Positions 57,871-64,000 of a stretch of DNA of 64,000 bases are shown here, piece after piece. A program made the translations under genes and the position numbers. This DNA comes from Mycolicibacterium agri (GTDB lineage: Bacteria; Actinomycetota; Actinomycetes; Mycobacteriales; Mycobacteriaceae). Under the pieces are notes generated by a model, which saw nothing but the letters and a program-made list of their open reading frames with translations, ran no database searches and was not told the origin of the DNA. The stretch spans positions 1 through 64,000 of the forward strand of contig NZ_PDCP01000023.1 in NCBI RefSeq assembly GCF_002553505.1, written 5' to 3'. Positions within the stretch are counted from its first letter, which is position 1. Each line of letters starts with the position of its first letter.

Positions 57871-59460
57871 TTAGGGCAACCGCAGCGTCCGGTCGATGCG
57901 GATGTTGTCCAGGAAGCTGGCGTCGTGGCTGACGACGACGAAAGCGCCGCGATAGCTGTTCAGCGCGGACTCCAATTGCGCTGTGCTGTTCAGGTCGAGG
58001 TTGTTCGTCGGCTCGTCGAGCAACAGCAATTGCGGCGCCGGTTCGGCGAACAGCACGCACGCCAGCGTGGCGCGCAACCTCTCCCCGCCGGACAACTCCG
58101 CTATGGGCAAGTGAATCCTGCTGCCTTTGAACAGGAATTGCGCCAACAGGTGCATGCGCCGCGTCACGCTGAGGCTCGGCGCGTACGCATTCAGGTTCTC
58201 CAGCACGCTGCGGCTCGGGTCGAGAAGGTCGAGCCGCTGCGACACGTACGCGACGCCGCTCGCTCGCCGGATGGTGCCTGCATCCGGCGACAGCTCACCG
58301 GAGACGATGCGCAGCAGCGTGGTCTTGCCGGAGCCGTTGGGTCCGGTCAACGCTATCCGCTCCGGCCCGCGGATCGAGAGTTCCAAGTCGTTGAACAACT
58401 CGCGCCCGCCCCGGCTCATCTGTAATCCATGGCCCTCGAACAGAAACCGACCTGCGGGCACCTCGGTGTCGGGCAGATCCACGACGATCGACGGATCATC
58501 CCGCAGCGCGCGCTCGGCCTCGTCGAGGCGCGCTTTCGCATCCTCGACGCGTGCGGCGTTGACCCCGTCGATGCGGCCCGCCGACTCCTGCGCCCTGCGC
58601 TTCATCGCTCCGGCGATGATCCTCGGCATCCCAGCGTCTTTCACGTTGCGTGCGGCGGTGCTCGCCCTGCGGGCGGCCCGTTCGCGGGCCTGCTGCATCT
58701 GGCGCTTCTCGCGCTTGACTTGTTGTTCGGCGTTGCGGATGGTGCTCTCGGCGACGCGTCGGGCTTCGCTCGCCGCTTCTTCGTATGCGGTGAAATTGCC
58801 TCCGTAGAAGAGGATTTCGCCGCGATGCAGCTCGGCGATGCGGTCCATCCGGTCGAGGAGCACACGGTCGTGGCTGACGGCCAGCAGGCAACCCTTGAAG
58901 TCGTCGAGGGCGTCGTAGAGCTTGGCCCGCGCGTCGGCGTCGAGATTGTTGGTGGGCTCGTCGAGCAGCAGCACATCGGGACGCTTCAGCAGTTCGGCGG
59001 CCAGCCCGAGCGAGATCACTTCCCCGCCGCTGAGCGAGCCGAGCCTGCGGTCGAGCGCGATGTGCGCGAGGCCCAGCCGGTCGAGTTGCGCGCGCGTGCG
59101 CTCTTCAATGTCCCACTCGTCGCCGATCGCGGCGAACACCTCGTCGGACACGTCGCCGTCGGCCAATGCGTTCAGGGCATCGAGCACGGAGGTGATGCCG
59201 AGGACGTCGGCCACGGTGCGGTCAGCGACGAACGGCAGGGTCTGCGGTAGGTAGCCGACGGTTCCCTCGACGACGACCGATCCCGCCGACGGCCGGTATT
59301 CGCCGGTGATCAGCTTCAACAGCGTGGTCTTGCCCGCCCCGTTGGGCGCGACGAGGCCGGTGTGGCCGTCGCCGATGGTGAATGACAGCTTTTCGAACAG
59401 CGGCGGCTCGCCAGGCCACGAGAAGGACAGATTCGAACAGACTACGGCGGTATCGGACAT
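57871..59460 (-). CDS. ABC-F family ATPase
   Basis: A 529-residue soluble protein with two ABC domains and no membrane segments. Domain 1: APNGAGKTT near 40, SGGEVISLG, VLLLDEPTNNLD; linker about 215-290 rich in Arg/Ala/Gln (coiled coil); domain 2: GPNGSGKTT, SGGERLRATL, LLLLDEPTNNLD. ABC-F proteins bind the ribosome E site; some protect against antibiotics, others aid translation. The ATG at 59460 follows GGGAG. The leader holds tandem 20-bp repeats and a leaderless ATG-TGA, suggesting translational attenuation. Confidence 0.9.
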   Translation of the reverse strand: MSDTAVVCSNLSFSWPGEPPLFEKLSFTIGDGHTGLVAPNGAGKTTLLKLITGEYRPSAGSVVVEGTVGYLPQTLPFVADRTVADVLGITSVLDALNALADGDVSDEVFAAIGDEWDIEERTRAQLDRLGLAHIALDRRLGSLSGGEVISLGLAAELLKRPDVLLLDEPTNNLDADARAKLYDALDDFKGCLLAVSHDRVLLDRMDRIAELHRGEILFYGGNFTAYEEAASEARRVAESTIRNAEQQVKREKRQMQQARERAARRASTAARNVKDAGMPRIIAGAMKRRAQESAGRIDGVNAARVEDAKARLDEAERALRDDPSIVVDLPDTEVPAGRFLFEGHGLQMSRGGRELFNDLELSIRGPERIALTGPNGSGKTTLLRIVSGELSPDAGTIRRASGVAYVSQRLDLLDPSRSVLENLNAYAPSLSVTRRMHLLAQFLFKGSRIHLPIAELSGGERLRATLACVLFAEPAPQLLLLDEPTNNLDLNSTAQLESALNSYRGAFVVVSHDASFLDNIRIDRTLRLP

Positions 59461-59484
59461 GTGAGCGCTCCCGGAAAGCTCAGA

Positions 59485-59524
59485 GAAACTCAAAGAATCT
59501 CGAGGAAACTCAAGGAATCTCGAG
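59485..59524 (-). repeat. Two 20-bp tandem repeats in the ABC-F leader
   Basis: GAAACTCAAAGAATCTCGAG at 59485 and GAAACTCAAGGAATCTCGAG at 59505 differ at one base. They lie 25-64 bp upstream of the ABC-F ATG. Confidence 0.75.
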
Positions 59525-59588
59525 GTATGGACGACGGACGCGATCCGGCGCACACCGAAGACCCGGTGCAGCCGAAGATGTCGTCAGC

Positions 59589-59606
59589 TCACATGCCTTC
59601 AGAGTA
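59589..59606 (-). promoter_or_regulatory. Candidate ABC-F promoter with leaderless ATG-TGA
   Basis: On the minus strand TACTCT (59606-59601), 6 nt, then ATG-TGA (59594-59589). If transcription starts at the A of ATG, the mRNA begins with a start-stop minimal ORF about 130 nt before the ABC-F gene. Confidence 0.4.
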
Positions 59607-59615
59607 GGTGTCGCG

Positions 59616-60689
59616 TCAAGCGGATTTCGTCAGGTAGTTCCGCAGCATGTCGGTGGCGGCCGTGATCCGCGCCGTCGAGACCCGTTCGTCGACGCGGTGC
59701 GCGACGTTGGGGTCGCCGGGCCCGAAGTTGACCGCGGCCACGCCCCGCGCCGCGAAGCGCGCCACGTCGGTCCAGCCGTACTTCGCGCGCACCTGTCCAC
59801 CCGCGGCGGAGACCAGCGCGGCCGCCGCGGGCGTGCCGAGCCCGGGTAAGGCTCCTGCGGCGGCGTCGGTCCGCTCGATCTGCACGTCGAGGCCGTCGAG
59901 CACCTCCCGCACGTGGTCTTCGGCCTGCTCGACGGTGCGGTCGGGCGCGAATCGGAAGTTGATCGTCACCGACGCCTGATCGGGGATGACATTGCCCGCG
60001 ATACCGCCGTCGATGCCGACCGCCGACAACCCCTCGCGGTACACGCACCCGTCGATGTCGACGTTGCGGGCCTGATAAGCGGCGAGCCGGTCGAGCACAG
60101 CACCCAGTTTGTGAATGGCGTTGTCACCCAACCACGATCGCGCGGAATGCGCTCGGGTGCCGCGCGCGGTGACGACCACGCGGATGGTGCCCTGGCAGCC
60201 CGCCTCGATGAAGCCGTCGGACGGCTCACCCAGAATGGCCAGATCGGCGTGCAGCCAGTCGGGCAGCTCGCGCTCGATGCGGCCCAACCCGTTTGCGGCC
60301 GCCTCGATCTCCTCGCAGTCGTACATGATCAGCGTGATGTCGTGAGCGGGCTTGTCCACGGTCGCGGCCAGGTGCAGAAACACCGCATCCCCGGCCTTCA
60401 TGTCCGAGGTTCCGCAACCGAACATCTCGCCGTCGACGACGCGGCTGGGCAGGTTGTCGGCGATGGGCACGGTGTCGAGGTGTCCGGCCAGGATGACCCG
60501 CGACGGCAGGCCGTGACGGGTGCGGGCCAGCACCGCGTCGCCGTTGCGGACGATCTCGAAGCCCGAGGTCTGCTCGCGCAGCGCGGTCTCGACCTCATCG
60601 GCGATGCGCTGCTCGTTGCGCGACTCGCTGGGGATGTCCACCAGCGCCGCGGTCAGCGCGATCGGGTCGCCATGCAAATCCAGGCCCAC
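59616..60689 (-). CDS. dapE: Succinyl-diaminopimelate desuccinylase DapE
   Basis: A 357-residue M20 zinc peptidase acting in the lysine/meso-DAP pathway. Zinc and catalytic residues: [26 protein letters not shown] with the catalytic Glu pair, LGEPSD, late His in [10 protein letters not shown]. The GTG at 60689 fits the M. tuberculosis length (about 354) and lies 8 nt after a TAGCCT hexamer that is mirror-imaged for dapD. Confidence 0.95.
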   Translation of the reverse strand: MGLDLHGDPIALTAALVDIPSESRNEQRIADEVETALREQTSGFEIVRNGDAVLARTRHGLPSRVILAGHLDTVPIADNLPSRVVDGEMFGCGTSDMKAGDAVFLHLAATVDKPAHDITLIMYDCEEIEAAANGLGRIERELPDWLHADLAILGEPSDGFIEAGCQGTIRVVVTARGTRAHSARSWLGDNAIHKLGAVLDRLAAYQARNVDIDGCVYREGLSAVGIDGGIAGNVIPDQASVTINFRFAPDRTVEQAEDHVREVLDGLDVQIERTDAAAGALPGLGTPAAAALVSAAGGQVRAKYGWTDVARFAARGVAAVNFGPGDPNVAHRVDERVSTARITAATDMLRNYLTKSA

Positions 60690-60723
60690 ACCCGTTGAGG
60701 CTAGTCGAGTAGCCTCTGCACAC
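60690..60723. promoter_or_regulatory. Mirror-symmetric bidirectional promoter of dapE and dapD
   Basis: GAGGCTA-GTCGAG-TAGCCTC (60697-60716) is a near-perfect dyad. It supplies TAGCCT on each strand, each exactly 8 nt from a GTG start (dapD at 60724, dapE at 60689). Both mRNAs would be leaderless and the two -10 elements are only 6 bp apart. Confidence 0.65.
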
Positions 60724-61668
60724 GTGACCTCAGCTTCTGGCGTCGGCGTGGCAACGATTGCCGCCGACGGAAACGTCCTCGACACCTGGTTTCCTGCACC
60801 CGAGCTGACCGGCGACGGGCCTTCGGGCACCGTGCGGCTGTCGGTGGCCGAGGTGCCCGACGAGCTGGCCGAGCTGGCCGGGCGCGACGAGGACCGCGGC
60901 GTCGACGTCGTCGTGGTCCGGACCGTGATCGCCTCGCTGGACGACAAGCCCGCCGACGCGTATGACGCCTACCTGCGGCTGCATCTGCTCTCGCATCGGT
61001 TGATCCAGCCGCACGGCGCGAACGTCGACGGCATCTTCGGCGTGCTGACCAACGTGGTGTGGACCAACTTCGGGCCGTGCGCGGTGGAGGGCTTCGAGAC
61101 GGTGCGGGCACGGCTGCGCAGGCGAGGCCCGGTGGCCGTGTACGGCATCGACAAGTTCCCCCGGATGGCCGACTACGTGACACCGACCGGCGTGCGCATC
61201 GCCGACGCCGACCGGGTGCGGCTGGGGGCTCACCTCGCCGCAGGCACCACCGTCATGCACGAGGGATTCGTCAACTACAACGCCGGCACGCTGGGCGCCT
61301 CGATGGTCGAGGGCCGGATCTCGGCCGGCGTGGTGGTCGACGACGGCTCCGACGTCGGCGGCGGCGCGTCGATCATGGGCACGCTGTCCGGCGGCGGCAC
61401 CGAGGTGATCTCGGTCGGCAAGCGCTGCCTGCTCGGCGCCAATTCCGGGCTCGGCATCTCGCTTGGCGACGACTGCGTCGTGGAGGCCGGGCTGTATGTC
61501 ACGGCGGGCACCAAGGTGCAGACCGCCGACGGCCAGACGGTCAAGGCGCGCGAGCTGTCCGGTGCGAACAACCTTCTGTTCCGCCGCAATTCGGTGACCG
61601 GAGCCGTCGAAGTCGTCAAGCGCGACGGCACCGGCATCACGCTCAACGAAGCGCTACACGCGAACTGA
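60724..61668 (+). CDS. dapD: Tetrahydrodipicolinate N-succinyltransferase DapD
   Basis: A 314-residue trimeric left-handed beta-helix acyltransferase of the succinylase branch of DAP synthesis. The actinobacterial form: N-terminal alpha/beta domain, then hexapeptide coils (about 170-270; [54 protein letters not shown]). GTG start set by the shared promoter geometry. Divergent from dapE, as Rv1201c/Rv1202. Confidence 0.95.
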   Translation: MTSASGVGVATIAADGNVLDTWFPAPELTGDGPSGTVRLSVAEVPDELAELAGRDEDRGVDVVVVRTVIASLDDKPADAYDAYLRLHLLSHRLIQPHGANVDGIFGVLTNVVWTNFGPCAVEGFETVRARLRRRGPVAVYGIDKFPRMADYVTPTGVRIADADRVRLGAHLAAGTTVMHEGFVNYNAGTLGASMVEGRISAGVVVDDGSDVGGGASIMGTLSGGGTEVISVGKRCLLGANSGLGISLGDDCVVEAGLYVTAGTKVQTADGQTVKARELSGANNLLFRRNSVTGAVEVVKRDGTGITLNEALHAN

Positions 61669-61670
61669 TC

Positions 61671-61790
61671 CCGCGTCTAGACTTTTCGCTCCTCGCGTCC
61701 GCGTCTAGACTTTTCGCTCCTCGCGTCCGCGTCTGAATTTTTCGCTCCTCGCGTCCGCGTCTAAACTTTTCGCTCCTCGCGTCCGCGTCA
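61671..61790. repeat. 28-bp tandem repeat, 4 copies plus partial
   Basis: Unit CCGCGTCTAGACTTTTCGCT + CCTCGCGT, copies at 61671, 61699, 61727 and 61755, with a partial fifth (CCGCGTCA) that contains the sdaA stop codon. Copies 1 and 2 are identical; 3 and 4 differ by one or a few bases. It fills the whole dapD-sdaA convergent gap. Confidence 0.95.
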
Positions 61791-63170
61791 GCACTCGACG
61801 ACGTTCAAGGCCAGACCGCCGCGCGCCGTCTCCTTGTACTTGTCTTTCATGTCGGCACCGGTCTCGCGCATGGTCTTGACGGCCTTGTCCAGCGACACCT
61901 GATGCGTGCCGTCACCGCTGAGCGCGATCCGCGACGCGGTGACGGCCTTGACGGCGCCGACGGCGTTGCGCTCGATGCAGGGGATCTGCACCAGGCCGCC
62001 GACGGGATCGCAGGTCAGGCCGAGGTTGTGCTCGATGCCGATCTCCGCAGCGTTCTCCACCTGCCAGGGTGTGCCGCCGAGCACCTCGGTCAGGCCGGCC
62101 GCCGCCATCGAGCAGGCCGATCCGACTTCGCCCTGACAGCCCACCTCGGCGCCGCTGATCGAGGCGTTCTCCTTGATGATGCTGCCGATGCCCGCGGCGA
62201 CGAGCAGGAACCGGACGGTGCCGTCGTCGTCGGCGCCAGGCACGTAGTCGTGGTAGTACTGCAGCACTGCGGGGATGATGCCTGCCGCGCCGTTGGTGGG
62301 TGCGGTGACGACGCGCCCGCCCGCGGCGTTCTGCTCGTTGACCGCGATGGCGTAGAGGTTGATGCGGTCCATCGCGGCCAGCGGATCGTTGGAATCCCTA
62401 CTGGCGGCTAGCTTCTCGGCCAGTTGCGGGGCGCGGCGGCGTACCTTCAGCCCACCGGGCAGCACACCGGTGGTGTTGATTCCCGCCTGGATGCATTCCT
62501 GCATCACATTCCAGATGTGCAGCAGCCCGGAGCGCACCTGTGCTTCTGTGTGCCAAGCCATTTCGTTGGCCATCACGATGTCACTGATGCGCAACCCGGT
62601 GGCGTCGGCATGCGCCAGCAGCTCGTCTCCGGTGCGGAATGGGTAGCGAACCGGAGTCGGGTCGGCGACGACCACGGGGTCCTCGTCGTCGGAAATCTGG
62701 GTCTCGTCGACGACGAAGCCGCCGCCGATGGAGTAGAACGTCCGCTCCGCCAGCACCTTGCCGTTGCGGTCCAAGGCCCGAAACACCATGGCGTTGGAAT
62801 GAAAACGCGCTTGCCGGCTGCGGTGCAGGATGATGTCGTCGGCCAGGCTGAAGTCGATCGGGTGCTTGCCCAGCAGCGACAGCCGACCCGAGCCGATGAT
62901 CGCCTCCATACGCGACGGCGTCAGGCCGGGATCGACCTCGTCGGGCCGTTCGCCCATCAGGCCGAGCGCCACCGCGGGAATGCTGCCGTGACCCTTGCCC
63001 GTCGCCCCCAACGATCCGAACAACTCGACCGAGATCCGCTCGACGGCGTCGAGCAGTCCGTCGCCGGCCAGGCCGCGGACGAAGCGGTCGGCAGCGACCA
63101 TCGGGCCGACGGTGTGTGAACTCGACGGTCCGATGCCGATCTTGAACAGATCGAAGACGCTGAGAGCCAT
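61788..63170 (-). CDS. sdaA: L-serine dehydratase, single-chain, [4Fe-4S]
   Basis: A 460-residue enzyme deaminating L-serine to pyruvate. N-terminal beta domain ([34 protein letters not shown]) and C-terminal alpha domain with cluster cysteines in [15 protein letters not shown] and CDPVGG. It starts 3 bp after the stop of the upstream aminomethyl-folate enzyme gene, suggesting glycine/sarcosine-to-serine-to-pyruvate catabolism. The stop lies inside the 28-bp repeat array. Confidence 0.95.
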   Translation of the reverse strand: MALSVFDLFKIGIGPSSSHTVGPMVAADRFVRGLAGDGLLDAVERISVELFGSLGATGKGHGSIPAVALGLMGERPDEVDPGLTPSRMEAIIGSGRLSLLGKHPIDFSLADDIILHRSRQARFHSNAMVFRALDRNGKVLAERTFYSIGGGFVVDETQISDDEDPVVVADPTPVRYPFRTGDELLAHADATGLRISDIVMANEMAWHTEAQVRSGLLHIWNVMQECIQAGINTTGVLPGGLKVRRRAPQLAEKLAASRDSNDPLAAMDRINLYAIAVNEQNAAGGRVVTAPTNGAAGIIPAVLQYYHDYVPGADDDGTVRFLLVAAGIGSIIKENASISGAEVGCQGEVGSACSMAAAGLTEVLGGTPWQVENAAEIGIEHNLGLTCDPVGGLVQIPCIERNAVGAVKAVTASRIALSGDGTHQVSLDKAVKTMRETGADMKDKYKETARGGLALNVVEC

Positions 63171-63173
63171 GGT

Positions 63174-64000
63174 TTAGGGCCGTATCTTGGCGCTCTTCGG
63201 ATCATAGATCGGCCGCAGCGAGACCGACATCGGATACAGCTCGCCGCCGACGTTGACCTGGTAATCGCCGGTTTTCACCCAGTCGGCGTCGATGACGCAG
63301 TTGTCGGTGTCGCGCACGTAGGCCAGCCCGACGCACGCGCCCGTCGTCTCACCCCACGCCGCCGAGGTCACCTGCCCGGCGACCGCGCCGTCGCGCAACA
63401 CCAGTTCGCCGCCCCACAGCATGGCCTCGGGCGAGTCGACGCGGAAGCCGACCAGCTTGCGGCGCGGCCCCTCGGCCTTGGCCTTCTCGACGGCCGCGCG
63501 GCCCAGGAAGGCGATGTCGGTCTTCAGTTTGCAGGCGAACAGCAGCCCGGCCTCGACGGGGTTCTCGCTGGGCGTCAGTTCGCGGCCGAACGCCCGATAA
63601 CCCTTCTCCAGCCGTAACGACTCGATCGTGTAGTAGCCGCCGCGGCCGACGCCGAATTCCTGGCCCGCCGACATCAAATCCTCGTAGACGCCGACGGCGA
63701 ACTCGGTGGGTACGTAGAGTTCCCAACCCAATTCTCCGACGTAGGTGATGCGGGTGGCGCGCACGGTCGCATACCCCAGCGAGATCTGTCGGCTGGTGCC
63801 GAACGGGAACGCGTCGTCGGAGAGGTCGGCGTCGGTCAACGTCGACAGAAGATCACGCGAGTGCGGCCCCATCACGCCGAACACCGCGTACGCCGAAGTC
63901 ACGTCGACCAGCCACGCATGCGCGCCCGCGGGCAGGTTTCTGCGGATGTGGTCCTTGTCGCGTTCGGTGGTGGCCGCGCTGCTGACGATGAGGAATTCCT
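63174..64000 (-). CDS. Dimethylglycine/sarcosine dehydrogenase-like protein, C-terminal part (partial)
   Basis: 275 C-terminal residues of a longer protein; the frame is open to the window edge. The visible part is a GcvT-type folate-binding aminomethyltransferase fold (VFGVMGPHSRDLLS, TYVGELGWELYVP, ESLRLEKGYRAFGRELTPSENPVEAGL, LYPMSVSLRPIYDP at the end), as fused to an FAD oxidoreductase in DMGDH-like enzymes. It would pass one-carbon units to tetrahydrofolate. A stand-alone GcvT is less likely, because the end of the domain matches the DMGDH type. Next gene sdaA, 3 bp away. Confidence 0.82.
   Translation of the reverse strand, partial: EFLIVSSAATTERDKDHIRRNLPAGAHAWLVDVTSAYAVFGVMGPHSRDLLSTLTDADLSDDAFPFGTSRQISLGYATVRATRITYVGELGWELYVPTEFAVGVYEDLMSAGQEFGVGRGGYYTIESLRLEKGYRAFGRELTPSENPVEAGLLFACKLKTDIAFLGRAAVEKAKAEGPRRKLVGFRVDSPEAMLWGGELVLRDGAVAGQVTSAAWGETTGACVGLAYVRDTDNCVIDADWVKTGDYQVNVGGELYPMSVSLRPIYDPKSAKIRP

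Noticed and set aside
61671..61790. Tandem 28-bp repeats as a CRISPR array
   Set aside because: Units are directly adjacent with no spacers, and no cas gene is nearby.

Overview
This is a chromosomal window from a mycobacterium, most likely a non-tuberculous Mycolicibacterium-type species. DNA is GC-rich, codons mostly end in G or C, and many genes have GTG starts or a TANNNT hexamer 6-8 nt before the start codon (leaderless mRNA). From about 14 kb to 61.7 kb the gene order follows, in inverted orientation and with insertions, the M. tuberculosis stretch Rv1245c to Rv1201c: SDR, lpqZ, mdh, corA, sugC-sugB-sugA-lpqY, the Rv1234-Rv1230c homologues, mrp, tatB-htrA-rseA-sigE, Rv1220c, raaS and its ABC exporter, glgC/glgM, tag, gpgS, folP2, fadD6, a LOG-family gene, dapE/dapD. 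Rv-number equivalences are from memory of family and order, not from a search.

Layout. (1) 1-12.7 kb, minus strand: an accessory lipid/polyketide locus with a type II thioesterase, a 467-bp regulatory gap, then a tightly overlapped FAAL - PKS - PKS operon. The first PKS is ACP-KS-AT-DH-ACP without KR and with altered AT and DH catalytic positions. The second is a complete-looking KS-AT-DH-KR-ACP module. A relative of the phthiodiolone ketoreductase lies next door. (2) 14-18 kb: SDR, lipoprotein LpqZ, malic enzyme, malate dehydrogenase. (3) 18-25 kb: CorA and the LpqY-SugABC trehalose-recycling importer, with a SUFU-domain gene fused to the operon end. (4) 25-33 kb: proline-rich membrane proteins, a CitE-like lyase, an MgtE-N/CBS protein, a DUF1003 protein, a secreted transglycosylase, and Mrp. 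(5) 33-37 kb: the sigE envelope-stress operon. (6) 37.5-46.3 kb: the RaaS regulator with its exporter, then an accessory patch with an ECF sigma factor carrying a SnoaL-like tail, small membrane and secreted proteins, and an HxlR regulator. (7) 46.4-54.7 kb: glycogen/methylglucose lipopolysaccharide genes (glgC, glgM, gpgS), DNA repair, folP2 and fadD6. (8) 54.7-61.7 kb: a MalT-like ATPase lacking the usual DNA-binding tail, a gene bracketed by inverted copies of a palindromic repeat, an ABC-F ATPase, and dapE/dapD on a mirror-symmetric promoter. (9) 61.7-64 kb: a 28-bp tandem repeat, sdaA, and the end of a dimethylglycine/sarcosine-dehydrogenase-like gene running off the window.

Most notable: the PKS/FAAL locus and its degenerate first module; a family of about 63-bp palindromic repeats, two copies of which bracket one gene; the mirror-image dapE/dapD promoter; the double RaaS operator over a leaderless start; and a leaderless nine-codon ORF coupled to the SDR gene. 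No tRNA, rRNA, CRISPR array, insertion sequence or prophage was recognised.
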